Assembly: GCA_947453525.1 (NCBI GenBank)
Contig: CANGHD010000003.1
Location: 1-62,562, forward strand
Length of the DNA: 62,562 nucleotides
Direction of reading: 5' to 3'
Source: Paracoccaceae bacterium
Lineage (GTDB): Bacteria > Pseudomonadota > Alphaproteobacteria > Rhodobacterales > Rhodobacteraceae
Numbering within the stretch: the stretch's first letter is position 1; every line of letters begins with the position of its first letter. The position numbers were made by a program, and so were the translations under genes. This document shows, piece by piece, positions 6,880 through 15,525 of the stretch. Under the pieces are notes generated by a model. That model saw only the letters and a list, made by a program, of their open reading frames with translations. It was not told the origin of the DNA and did not search any database.

Positions 6880-9105
6880 ATGAGCAATCCGATCCTCGAC
6901 ACGTTCTTCGAAGAGACGGAGGAGCTTCTCGAATCGCTCGCCGAGGGGCTGGAGTCCATGCAGGGCGCGGAGTTTGACAAGGAGACCGTGAATTCGGTCT
7001 TCCGCGCCGTCCATTCGATCAAGGGCGGTGCCGGCGCCTTCAAGATGACCGAACTGGTCAACTTCGCCCATAGTTTTGAAACCGTGATGGATGCCGTCCG
7101 GTCCGAAACTTTGGCGCTGACGCCGCAGATCATGCACACGCTGATGCGGTCGGCGGATTGCCTGGCTGATCTGGTCGATGCCGCACGCAGCGGGCGCACG
7201 ATCTCGGAAGAGGTGACGTCGGGCTTTCTGACCGCCCTGCAAGCCTGCATGGGTGAAGGCGAAATCGAAGCGGTCGATGCCTGGGACAACTTCGAGTTCA
7301 ACGCCGTCACCCTTGATATCGAGCCGATCAACGTCGACGCACCTGCCGTCGCAACGATGGAAACGACCGCCGCTTCGGACACGGCTCAGGTACAGATCGG
7401 CTTCCAGATCGACTTCCGGCCGCACGCCGCCCTGTTTACCAACGGTCACGAGCCGGCCCTGCTGTTCGCGGCCCTCGGCGACCTGGGTCAGATGACATCA
7501 CGCATCGACATGACGAAGCTTGCCGATTGGTCCGATTTCGACCCGACCGAGCCGCGCCTGAGCTGGACCGTCGACCTGCGCACCGATGAGAGTGAAATCT
7601 CGGTGCAGGAGGTGTTCGAGTTCGTCCATGGCCTCTGCGATCTGAGGATCAAACCGCTGATGGGGCCACCACCCTCGCCCAATCCAGAGCTTTCGGCCGA
7701 AGGCAAAAGCGCGACAAACAAATCCGATGCAGGCCCGGCGCCCACCGTCGTGGCCGATATCTCCAGCCCGGCAGCCATCGCAATGGCAGCGGCGCCTTCG
7801 ACGGCGGCAACTCCGGCGGTCGTTGTTGCCGCGAAGGCCAAGGCCGAACGGAACGATGACGGCTCCGATGCCAAGGCCCCAAAAGCCACGCTGCGCGTCG
7901 ATCTTGACAGGGTTGATCGGCTGATCAACGCAGTAGGAGAGTTGATCATCAATCAGGCGATGATTGCCCAGCGCCTGCAGGACATGACCTCGACCCGCGA
8001 TGACGATCTTGTCATGCATATCGAGGATTACCGGCTTCTGGCCCGCGACATCCAGGAAGGTGTGATGGCAATCCGCGCCCAGCCCGTGAAGTCGCTGTTC
8101 CAGCGCATGTCCCGCATCGTGCGCGAGGCTGCGGATGCCACCGGGAAACTGGCCGAACTGGTGACCTCTGGCGAAGGCACCGAGGTCGACAAGACCGTCG
8201 TCGAACGCCTGGCCGACCCGCTGACCCACATGATCCGCAACGCCGTGGACCACGGGTTGGAAAGCCGCGGGGCGCGGGGCGCCGCTGGCAAGCCGCCGAT
8301 GGGGACGATCCGCCTGTCTGCCTCGCACCGGTCCGGCAGTGTGATCATCACAGTGAAGGATGACGGCGCGGGCCTGAACCGGCCAAAGATTCTGGAGATT
8401 GCCAAACGCAAGGGCCTGATCGCGCCGGAAGCGGAACTGAATGACGCCGAAATCGACCAGCTGTTGTTCATGGCGGGCTTTTCGACGGCTACCACGATCT
8501 CGAACCTGTCGGGCCGTGGTGTCGGTCTGGATGTGGTACGCAATGCCGTTCAGGCGCTCGGCGGTCGGATTTCCATAGCAACGACGCCGGGCCATGGCAC
8601 TGAATTCACCATCATGCTGCCACTCACGCTTGCGGTGATGGACGGCATGGTGGTGACAGTCGGCGGACAAACCCTGGTGGTGCCGATCACCTCCATCATC
8701 GAGACCATCCGCCCGCTGCCGACCGACCTCCACCGCATCGGAACGGACGAAACCTTGCTGTCGATCCGGGGCAGGATGATCCCCGTCGTCGACGTGGCCC
8801 GCAGCCTTGGCTTCCCGTCCCCAGGAACCCACAGCGCACCGTTGCTGCTGCTGGTCGAATCCGAAAAGCTCGGCGAATGCGCTTTGGTGGTCGATTCGGT
8901 TCAGGATCAGCGTCAGGTGGTGATCAAAAGCCTTGAAAGCAACTTCGGCTCTGTCCCCGGCGTGTCCGCTGCCACCGTGCTGGGGGATGGCCGGATCGCA
9001 TTGATTCTGGACCCCGACGCCATCGCCGGCGGACGAGCCACCTCGAACTATCCCATGCCCAACATCCTCTCGAATGCGGGAAGGACCGCCTATGCAAACG
9101 CTTGA
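6880..9105 (+). CDS. cheA: Chemotaxis histidine kinase CheA
   Basis: The central chemotaxis kinase, 741 residues. The P1 HPt domain carries the phosphorylated His45 (FRAVHSIKGGAGAF). Residues about 165-255 form a compact region (FQIDFRPHAALFTNGHEPA) in the place of a CheY-binding P2 domain. A long Ala/Pro/Ser linker (about 255-325) follows, then the P3 dimerisation helices. The P4 ATPase domain has DPLTHMIRNAVDHGLE (N box), DDGAGLN (G1), SGRGVGLDVV (G2) and GHGTEFTIMLP. The C-terminal P5 CheW-like domain ends at 741. It lies one base after cheY, and its last 14 bases overlap cheW. Confidence 0.96.
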   Translation: MSNPILDTFFEETEELLESLAEGLESMQGAEFDKETVNSVFRAVHSIKGGAGAFKMTELVNFAHSFETVMDAVRSETLALTPQIMHTLMRSADCLADLVDAARSGRTISEEVTSGFLTALQACMGEGEIEAVDAWDNFEFNAVTLDIEPINVDAPAVATMETTAASDTAQVQIGFQIDFRPHAALFTNGHEPALLFAALGDLGQMTSRIDMTKLADWSDFDPTEPRLSWTVDLRTDESEISVQEVFEFVHGLCDLRIKPLMGPPPSPNPELSAEGKSATNKSDAGPAPTVVADISSPAAIAMAAAPSTAATPAVVVAAKAKAERNDDGSDAKAPKATLRVDLDRVDRLINAVGELIINQAMIAQRLQDMTSTRDDDLVMHIEDYRLLARDIQEGVMAIRAQPVKSLFQRMSRIVREAADATGKLAELVTSGEGTEVDKTVVERLADPLTHMIRNAVDHGLESRGARGAAGKPPMGTIRLSASHRSGSVIITVKDDGAGLNRPKILEIAKRKGLIAPEAELNDAEIDQLLFMAGFSTATTISNLSGRGVGLDVVRNAVQALGGRISIATTPGHGTEFTIMLPLTLAVMDGMVVTVGGQTLVVPITSIIETIRPLPTDLHRIGTDETLLSIRGRMIPVVDVARSLGFPSPGTHSAPLLLLVESEKLGECALVVDSVQDQRQVVIKSLESNFGSVPGVSAATVLGDGRIALILDPDAIAGGRATSNYPMPNILSNAGRTAYANA

Positions 9106-9556
9106 AGACACAACAAAATCCGAGGTTGAATTCGTCACATTCTCCGCGGGCGAGCAAAGTTTCAGCATCGAGATCACGCAAGTTCGCGAGATCCGGCGGT
9201 GGAGCCCTGTGACCGCCCTGCCCCATGCCCCGCATGAGGTGCTGGGTGTGATGAACCTGCGCGGTTCGGTCATCCCGATCTATGACCTCGCCGCGCGGTT
9301 CGGTCTGGGCCAGACCCCGGAAAACCCGCGCAATGTCATCGTCGTTGCCATGCATGGCGGCCAAACGGTTGGCCTTCTGGTCGAAGCCGTCTCCGAAATC
9401 CTGTCGGTCTCACGTGAGAAAATCCAGGAAACGCCCGATATCCGCTCGGAAGTGGCGCGGCAAAGCATCACCGGGGTGATCCCGATCGAAACCGGCATGA
9501 CCCGCGTCATCGATCTGGGTGCCGTGCTGCACCCATCGAACTGGTCGGTCGCATGA
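9092..9556 (+). CDS. cheW: Chemotaxis coupling protein CheW
   Basis: A 154-residue scaffold protein that links chemoreceptors to CheA in the polar or cytoplasmic array. It has the CheW fold, with FVTFSAGEQSFSIEI at the start, VLGVMNLRGSVIPIYDL in the middle and GLLVEAVSEILSV near the end. The ATG at 9092 is chosen because GGGAAGGA lies six bases upstream; an in-frame ATG at 9074 lacks a site. It begins within the cheA coding region and overlaps cheR by four bases, so the three are translationally coupled. Confidence 0.94.
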   Translation: MQTLEDTTKSEVEFVTFSAGEQSFSIEITQVREIRRWSPVTALPHAPHEVLGVMNLRGSVIPIYDLAARFGLGQTPENPRNVIVVAMHGGQTVGLLVEAVSEILSVSREKIQETPDIRSEVARQSITGVIPIETGMTRVIDLGAVLHPSNWSVA

Positions 9557-10506
9557 AACCTGCGTTTTCCTCCTCCGGCCCGCCGGAACGTGAGACAAGC
9601 GTTGCGCGCGACCGCATCCCGTTTTCGGATGGCGATTTTCAGACAATCGCCGACCTCGCCATGCGCGACTTCGGACTGCATTTGACCTTGGCCAAACGCG
9701 ATCTGGTCTATTCCCGGCTTCTCAAACGTCTGCGGGGTCTGGGTCTCGAAGACTTCAAGGAATATTGCAGCCTTCTGACCGGTCCGCACGGCGAAGCCGA
9801 GCGCACGGCGATGCTTTCGGCGCTGACAACCAACGTCACGCATTTCTTCCGCGAAGACCATCATTTCCAACTGCTGCGCGACGTGGCGTTACCATCCTTG
9901 ATCAAATCGGCGCGGGAGGGGGGGCGCGTGCGGATCTGGTCGGCGGGCTGTTCAGCCGGACAAGAGCCCTACTCGCTGGCCTTCACCGTGCTCAGCCTCT
10001 GCCCCGAGGCGGCGAAGCTGAACTTCCGGATCCTGGCGACTGATGTCGATTCCGAAATCCTCGCGCGAGCCGAGGCTGGTTGTTACCAGGAAGACGAGCG
10101 CAAAGCCATTCCCGAGGCCATGCGCCGTTTTATCGAACCGGCACAGGTTGGCGGCTTCTCGATCAGCCCGGCGGCGCGCGACCTGATCACCTTCGGCAAG
10201 CTCAATCTGATCGAGGACTGGCCGATTTCCGGCCCGTTTCAGGTGATCTTCTGCCGCAACGTCGCGATCTACTTCGACAAACCGACACAAGCCCGGCTTT
10301 GGGCCCGTTTTGGCGCGTTGATGGCGCCCGAGGCACATCTGTGTATCGGTCATTCGGAGAGAGTCGCAGGGCCAGCCGAACAGTTGTTCCGCGCCGTGGG
10401 CGTGACGGCCTACCAGCGTCTGGCAGCGAACGCGCACCACATCGTCCAGACCGCCCGGCTAGCAAGCGACCCAATTCAACTTCCCCAACCGCCCGGAAGG
10501 ACATGA
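9553..10506 (+). CDS. cheR: Chemoreceptor glutamate methyltransferase CheR
   Basis: SAM-dependent methyltransferase that methylates glutamates on chemoreceptors for adaptation; 317 residues. A short polar N-terminal tail precedes the helical N-domain. Recognisable CheR motifs are TTNVTHFFREDHHF (about 95), the SAM loop RIWSAGCSAGQEPYSLAF (about 120), FCRNVAIYFDK (about 235) and the GHSE tetrapeptide (about 265). It starts in the cheW stop codon (ATGA) and is followed three bases later by a second cheY. The MCP encoded downstream ends in an xWxxF pentapeptide of the kind that docks CheR. Confidence 0.95.
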   Translation: MKPAFSSSGPPERETSVARDRIPFSDGDFQTIADLAMRDFGLHLTLAKRDLVYSRLLKRLRGLGLEDFKEYCSLLTGPHGEAERTAMLSALTTNVTHFFREDHHFQLLRDVALPSLIKSAREGGRVRIWSAGCSAGQEPYSLAFTVLSLCPEAAKLNFRILATDVDSEILARAEAGCYQEDERKAIPEAMRRFIEPAQVGGFSISPAARDLITFGKLNLIEDWPISGPFQVIFCRNVAIYFDKPTQARLWARFGALMAPEAHLCIGHSERVAGPAEQLFRAVGVTAYQRLAANAHHIVQTARLASDPIQLPQPPGRT

Positions 10507-10509
10507 AAA

Positions 10510-10896
10510 ATGAGCCTACGCGACACCATTCGCATCATGGTTATCGATGACATGTCCGTGAGTCGGGCCTTGATCACCCAGTCCCTCGAAGAACTGGGCA
10601 TCACCAAGTATCAGACCGAGAATGACGGAAAAGCCGCATTGGGCAAGCTTGTCTCGTCGCCTGTGCATCTGGTGCTCTGCGACATGAACATGCCCGGAAT
10701 GAACGGCCTGGAATTGTTGCACGCCCTGCGCAACACCAAATCGACAGCGCGCATCGGCTTCATTCTGATCACGGGCCAGCCGACGCCGGAGTTGTTGCGC
10801 ATTGGTCAGGAACTGGGGTTGAACAACCTGATCCGCAAGCCTTTCACAACAGCCACGATGAAAGCTTCGATCGAGCGCGTTGTGGGCCCGTTATAA
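10510..10896 (+). CDS. cheY: Chemotaxis response regulator CheY (second copy)
   Basis: A single receiver domain of 128 residues with an intact phosphorylation site: VIDDMSVSR, the acceptor Asp in LVLCDMNMPGMNG, Thr in ILITGQPTPE and Lys in LIRKPFTT. It diverges clearly from the first CheY, so the pair is not a recent duplication. GGAAGGAC lies about nine bases before the ATG, within the end of cheR. The next gene begins 12 bases downstream and may encode a partner for this CheY. Confidence 0.93.
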   Translation: MSLRDTIRIMVIDDMSVSRALITQSLEELGITKYQTENDGKAALGKLVSSPVHLVLCDMNMPGMNGLELLHALRNTKSTARIGFILITGQPTPELLRIGQELGLNNLIRKPFTTATMKASIERVVGPL

Positions 10897-10908
10897 GTGG
10901 GGGACGCC

Positions 10909-11286
10909 ATGAAGGACACCTTACCGACTTTGCTGGAGCGTACCGCTGCAATCCTGTCTGACAGCGCTCATTTGCTGTTTCAGATCGAAGACATCATTAC
11001 TCCGCTTCTGGCCCGAACGCCGCACAGTGGCGATGACCCCGTTTCGGCGGCGCGTTATCGCACCAACATGGTTTCACTGCAGAACATCGACCTGCTGAGC
11101 CAGACGCTGGAGGATCTGTCTTTCTGGCTGGAAGATCTGGCACAGGAGGCCCGGCACACCTCAGGGGGACCGATTTCCCCGGAAGCCGCGATGAAACGGG
11201 TCCGTCTTGCTGAATTGCGGTTGAGGCTGCTGGGCCAGCGTCGGCCATCCGAGCGAGAAATGCCTTCCGAACCCGTACTCTTTTAG
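10909..11286 (+). CDS. Small helical protein of the che operon, possible CheZ-like phosphatase
   Basis: I do not recognise a named family for this 125-residue protein. It is predicted to be almost entirely helical, with helices at about 3-33, 48-80 and 90-110, a polar break at 36-45 and a charged C-terminal tail ending PVLF. The second helix contains DLLSQ (Asp61 to Gln65), the D-x-x-x-Q spacing that CheZ and related phosphatases use to dephosphorylate CheY, in a similar local context (LQNIDLLSQTLEDL against AQDFQDLTGQVI in E. coli CheZ as I recall it). It follows a cheY by 12 bases. A GTG at 10897 could be an earlier start; the ATG at 10909 has GGGGGA upstream. Function is inferred, not shown. 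Confidence 0.6.
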   Translation: MKDTLPTLLERTAAILSDSAHLLFQIEDIITPLLARTPHSGDDPVSAARYRTNMVSLQNIDLLSQTLEDLSFWLEDLAQEARHTSGGPISPEAAMKRVRLAELRLRLLGQRRPSEREMPSEPVLF

Positions 11287-11443
11287 AATCTCCGAACTGC
11301 CCAACGCGTCTGGCGGCCCATGCGGGGCCAGGGAGCTGCCAGATCCTGCATCGTTAAAGCGGCCCCAAATGCCTGACCGTTAAGATGCCGACCAAGTGTT
11401 GGCATCGATCCGGCCCCGGGATCGAACCAAAAGGGACACAATT

Positions 11444-13834
11444 TTGAATTTCGCATCCATTCCGCTGAAAGCCAAGCTGCCCGCCATCTTTGTGGCCATT
11501 GGCTTCATCGTTGCCACGATGGTGGGCTACATCGGCTACATGCAAATTTCGAGCCTGGCCTTGCGAAATCTTGAGGCGCGGGTCACCTCGCTGGGCAAGG
11601 AGGGCAAGGGCTCGGTCGAGGGTTTCTATTCAGAGTTGAAGCGCGACATGCTTGACATGTCCAGTTCACCTGCTGTCCTGTCGGGCTATCGGCGTCTGTT
11701 GATGGGGTGGAAATCCAACCCGACGGATCCCGCAGGCGCGCTGGTCGCGGATTTCATCACAAACAACCCCAAACCGCTCGGACACCGCAAGGACTTCGAC
11801 CGCCCGGAGAGTACAAGCGTCTACGGCCAGCAACACAGTGAGTTCCATCCGGCGTTCCGGCGCTGGACGGAGTTGCATGAATACTACGACTTCTTCCTGA
11901 TCGATCTTGATGGCGATGTGATCTACACAGTCATGAAAGAGACCGACTTCGCCAGCAATCTGCTGACGGGCCCCGATAAGACCGGTCCTTTGGCGCAAGT
12001 TTATGCGCGGGCAAAGGCTGACGCGAGGGGCGGCGTTCACTATTCGGACTTTGCGCCCTATGGCCCGTCCGCCGGCGCACCAGCCGCTTTTGCCGCCCGG
12101 GCGATTCTGGATGACAAGGGTGTCGTCATCGGGGTGATGGCCATCCAGATGTCTGACGCGCTGCTGAATGCAGCCGTGGATGGCAACACCAATCTGGGCG
12201 AGACGGGAGAGGTGCTGATCTTGGCCAGCGACGGCCGCGCCCGCACCGCCTCGCGATTCTCCGGGGGCTTCCATATTCTTGACGCGCTTCCCGGATTGGC
12301 AGGGTTGCTCTCCTCCGACCCCAACAAATTCGCCATCCATCACAATGTGAAGCTGAGCGACGGCAACATCGGGACAACGCTTTCCACGCATCTCGACCTT
12401 CCCGGCCTAGACTGGTACGCCGTGGTCCAGGTTGACGACAGCGAGACCTACGCGCCGGTGACATCGGCCGTGCAGCTTCTGGCGCTCGGTACACTGGTCG
12501 CCGCCGCCGTCGCCGCCCTGTTGGGCATCTGGATCGCCCGCAGCGTGACCAGACCGATCGTGCGGGTGTCAGGTGCCATCAGAACCATTGCAGAGGGCGA
12601 TCTGACGGCCGCAATTGTGGATGCCGACCGCAATGACGAGGTGGGGGATATCGGAAAATCGCTGGACGCCTTGCGCGAGAAACTGGGAGTGGCAGCAGGA
12701 CTTGAACAAGAGCGCCACCTGGCGTCCGAGGCGCAGCGCCAGATCGTGGACGCGCTGAGTGCGGGGTTGCGCGACCTGTCATCCGGCAATCTGACGCAAT
12801 CGATCACCACTGAATTCGGGGACCACGAGACCCTGCGGCAGGACTTCAATCAGACAGTGGAACGCCTGTCCGAGACGATTTCGATTGTGGTCGAAACTGC
12901 GGAAAGCATTCGCTCGCGAGCCCGGGAAATCAGTCAGTCCTCCGAAGACCTGTCGACCCGAACCGAAACCCAGGCCGCAACCCTCGAAGAAACCGCCGCC
13001 GCACTGGATGAGTTGACCGCCTCGATCCGCTCTGCCGCCGAGGGGGCGAAAGAGGTCGAAGGCATCGTCAGATCGGCACGGAATGAGGCCGAAGAAAGTG
13101 GCAAGGTAGTGCAGGGTGCGGTCAGCGCCATGACCGAGATCGAGCGGTCGTCGGATCAGATCTCGCAGATCATCGGAGTGATCGACGACATTGCCTTCCA
13201 GACGAATCTTCTGGCGCTGAACGCGGGGGTCGAGGCAGCACGGGCCGGGGACGCTGGCAAAGGCTTTGCCGTCGTGGCATCGGAAGTCCGGGCGCTGGCG
13301 CAGCGGTCTTCGGCCGCCGCCAAGGAAATCAAATCGCTGATCAGCGCATCGACCCAACATGTCGGGCGGGGTGTGGAGCAGGTTGGCAGGGCCGGCGGCG
13401 CCCTTGCTAACATCGTCAATCGGGTCGGGCATATCTCAACGCTGGTATCCAACATCGCGGCGGCGGCAACCGAACAGTCGACCGGATTGGCGGAAATCAA
13501 TGTGGGCGTCGCGCAACTGGATCAAGTCACCCAGCAAAACGCCGCAATGGTGGAAGAATCCACGGCGGCCAGCCAGTCGATGAGCCAGGAGGCGGCCGGG
13601 TTGTCCGAACTCGTCGCGCAGTTCCAGGTGGGCAAGTCTTCCTCACCGCGGACCAATCACGCACAGCGCCCGGTCGCCCATCCTGCGCCCAAGCGACGCC
13701 TCAAACAGGACGTCCGCCCACGACCGGTCTCCCAGCTTGACGTCGAGCCAACCCTTGGCCGGGAACCTTTGCCAGAGCCCGGACCTTCGCGCGTCCAGAA
13801 GGCCTCCGCAAAGGGAAAGTGGCAGGATTTCTGA
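11444..13834 (+). CDS. mcp: Methyl-accepting chemotaxis protein with Cache-type sensor
   Basis: Transmembrane chemoreceptor of 796 residues. TM1 is at about 12-33, followed by a long periplasmic region (about 34-340) of double-Cache appearance (YYDFFLIDLDGDVIYTV). TM2 is at about 345-366, then HAMP (TRPIVRVSGAIRTIAEGDL) and a cytoplasmic helical hairpin with tip DIAFQTNLLALNAGVEAARA (about 580-600). The protein ends KWQDF, matching the xWxxF pentapeptide that tethers CheR/CheB. No ATG is available. TTG at 11444 follows AAAGGGA with good spacing; GTG at 11396 is the alternative and would add 16 unlikely residues. It is preceded by a 157-bp gap, where an additional promoter could lie. The ligand is unknown. 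Confidence 0.93.
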   Translation: MNFASIPLKAKLPAIFVAIGFIVATMVGYIGYMQISSLALRNLEARVTSLGKEGKGSVEGFYSELKRDMLDMSSSPAVLSGYRRLLMGWKSNPTDPAGALVADFITNNPKPLGHRKDFDRPESTSVYGQQHSEFHPAFRRWTELHEYYDFFLIDLDGDVIYTVMKETDFASNLLTGPDKTGPLAQVYARAKADARGGVHYSDFAPYGPSAGAPAAFAARAILDDKGVVIGVMAIQMSDALLNAAVDGNTNLGETGEVLILASDGRARTASRFSGGFHILDALPGLAGLLSSDPNKFAIHHNVKLSDGNIGTTLSTHLDLPGLDWYAVVQVDDSETYAPVTSAVQLLALGTLVAAAVAALLGIWIARSVTRPIVRVSGAIRTIAEGDLTAAIVDADRNDEVGDIGKSLDALREKLGVAAGLEQERHLASEAQRQIVDALSAGLRDLSSGNLTQSITTEFGDHETLRQDFNQTVERLSETISIVVETAESIRSRAREISQSSEDLSTRTETQAATLEETAAALDELTASIRSAAEGAKEVEGIVRSARNEAEESGKVVQGAVSAMTEIERSSDQISQIIGVIDDIAFQTNLLALNAGVEAARAGDAGKGFAVVASEVRALAQRSSAAAKEIKSLISASTQHVGRGVEQVGRAGGALANIVNRVGHISTLVSNIAAAATEQSTGLAEINVGVAQLDQVTQQNAAMVEESTAASQSMSQEAAGLSELVAQFQVGKSSSPRTNHAQRPVAHPAPKRRLKQDVRPRPVSQLDVEPTLGREPLPEPGPSRVQKASAKGKWQDF

Positions 13835-13860
13835 CGAACCCCAGTTCCTGCGGGGTCGTC
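13833..13860 (+). terminator. Intercistronic hairpin between mcp and cheB
   Basis: GACG-A-ACCCCAG pairs with CTG-C-GGGGT-CGTC around a TTC loop, with one unpaired base on each side. No T-run follows, so it is more likely a processing or attenuation element than a full terminator. Confidence 0.3.
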
Positions 13861-13891
13861 TGGCTCCGCCGTCCCTCAAGTGGAGAAAGCT

Positions 13892-14923
13892 GTGCCTGAC
13901 ATAACGGTCATTGTCGCTGGCGGAAATCCCGCAATGCGGATCAAGCTGATCAGGGCGCTGGACGCGGCCCCTGGTTTCAGGGTCATCAGTCATGCCTCTG
14001 ACTTGCCGGCAACCTACACTTCGGCAGAGGCGATGGAGCCGGACATTGTGCTGGTGTCACGCGAGCTGACCCTCCTGCCCGAGTTCAGCCTGATGCGTTC
14101 GCTGTTTCGCGCTTTGGATGCGAGATGGATTCCTGTCGTTCACCAGGGGCTCTTGGGTGCGCCCCCCCCGCCAAGCGCAGCGGGTGAAACCGCAGGAGAC
14201 TTCCCAGAGATCGACACGGCCCAGGTGCCCGAGGTCATTCGCGCCCAGATTTCGGCTGCCATGCGTCAGGCCTTGCCCCGACGGCAGACCGTGGCCCCGG
14301 CGCAGATCCGCGCCAGCGGTTCGTTGAAGCCGGGCAAGCTGATCTTGCTGGGCGCATCGACGGGGGGCGTCGATGCGCTGCTGGCGGTTCTGTCGGCGAT
14401 GCCAGCCGATTGCCCGCCCATAGCGGTGGTGCAGCACACCGGTCAGGGGTTCAGCGAAAGCCTAATCCGCCTGCTGGATCGTCGCTGCGCCCTGAGGGTT
14501 GAGGCCGCGGTGGACGGAATGGAATTGCGTCCCGGGCGTGTGAGCGTGGCCGCCGGGTGTCCGGGCCATATGCGGCTGAAATCGAACAAGCCCTACCGGA
14601 TCGCCGTGGAGCCCGGACCGATGGTTTCGGGCCATCTTCCCTCGGTAGATGCCCTGTTCCGATCCGCGGTTCCGGCCGCATCACATGTCGTGGCCGCGCT
14701 TTTGACCGGCATGGGGCGCGACGGGGCAGAAGGGCTTTTGGCGCTGCGAAAGGCGGGCGCCACCACATTCGGGCAAGATGAAAGTTCAAGCGTGGTCTAT
14801 GGGATGCCACGCGCCGCTTGGGAGATTGGTGCAGTTGGTCTGCAACTGCCCCTGGGAGACATTGCGGGGGCCATCTTGCGGGCCTGTGCGCAAAGCTCGG
14901 AAGAAGGACGCGTTGCATCTTGA
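13892..14923 (+). CDS. cheB: Chemoreceptor methylesterase CheB with degenerate receiver domain
   Basis: Protein-glutamate methylesterase/deamidase that opposes CheR. The catalytic domain (about 145-340) has the complete triad: Ser156 (LLGASTGG), His182 (VVQHTGQG) and Asp277 (LLTGMGRDGAEG). The N-terminal region (1-80) follows the receiver fold, but the acidic pair is replaced (TVIVAGGNPAMR), and Ser56 (PDIVLVSREL) stands where the phospho-acceptor Asp should be. It therefore cannot be activated in the usual way. GTG at 13892 is preferred (GGAG six bases upstream); GTG at 13880 is possible. It overlaps cheD. Confidence 0.92.
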   Translation: MPDITVIVAGGNPAMRIKLIRALDAAPGFRVISHASDLPATYTSAEAMEPDIVLVSRELTLLPEFSLMRSLFRALDARWIPVVHQGLLGAPPPPSAAGETAGDFPEIDTAQVPEVIRAQISAAMRQALPRRQTVAPAQIRASGSLKPGKLILLGASTGGVDALLAVLSAMPADCPPIAVVQHTGQGFSESLIRLLDRRCALRVEAAVDGMELRPGRVSVAAGCPGHMRLKSNKPYRIAVEPGPMVSGHLPSVDALFRSAVPAASHVVAALLTGMGRDGAEGLLALRKAGATTFGQDESSSVVYGMPRAAWEIGAVGLQLPLGDIAGAILRACAQSSEEGRVAS

Positions 14924-15453
14924 CCTTAATTACGGAAGCGAAACTGGTCTACGTGGTGCAAGGCACCTACTATGTCTCGGCACATCCCGAGGTCACCATG
15001 TCAACGGTGCTCGGATCGTGCATTTCGGTCTGCTTGTTTGACCCGGTTGCGGCGATTGGCGGGATGAACCACTTCCTGCTTCCTGCCGGGCGCGGAACGG
15101 AATCCGGCCACATCCGGTTTGGCGTCAATGCCATGGAAAAACTGATCAATGAACTGTTGAAATCCGGCGCGTCCAAAGCGCGGATGCAGGCCAAACTGTT
15201 CGGTGGCGCCCGCATGTCTGCCACGCTCACCGACATCGGGCGCCAGAACGCCGCCTTTGCCCATAGTTTTTTGGCCAACGAAGGAATTCCCAACGCCTCG
15301 GAAAGCGTCGGGGGCACTTTGGCGAGACGAGTGATCTTCCGACCCACGTCTGGTCAGGTGAGGCTCTTGTTCGTGCAAAGCGACGAGGTGGAACTGAACG
15401 AGGTTCCACCGCCCCGTCCGCAACCGCAGCCCGGGTCCGTCGTCATGTTCTGA
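14920..15453 (+). CDS. cheD: Chemoreceptor glutamine deamidase CheD
   Basis: Deamidates glutamines of chemoreceptors to glutamates and in some species binds CheY phosphatases. The 177-residue protein has the catalytic Cys34 (LGSCISVCLF) and His51 (GGMNHFLLP). Further conserved CheD text follows (RFGVNAMEKLINELLKSGA and KLFGGARM). The start is a TTG at 14920 that overlaps the cheB stop; AAGGA lies about 11 bases upstream. A longer open frame upstream is only the shadow of cheB. It is the last gene of the che operon. Confidence 0.93.
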   Translation: MTLITEAKLVYVVQGTYYVSAHPEVTMSTVLGSCISVCLFDPVAAIGGMNHFLLPAGRGTESGHIRFGVNAMEKLINELLKSGASKARMQAKLFGGARMSATLTDIGRQNAAFAHSFLANEGIPNASESVGGTLARRVIFRPTSGQVRLLFVQSDEVELNEVPPPRPQPQPGSVVMF

Positions 15454-15525
15454 TCTGCAAAAGCTTGCGCGTGACAGCTTGCCATGCCCCTTTGCCGGGC
15501 AGCCTTTGCGAGGAAACATCTGCGA

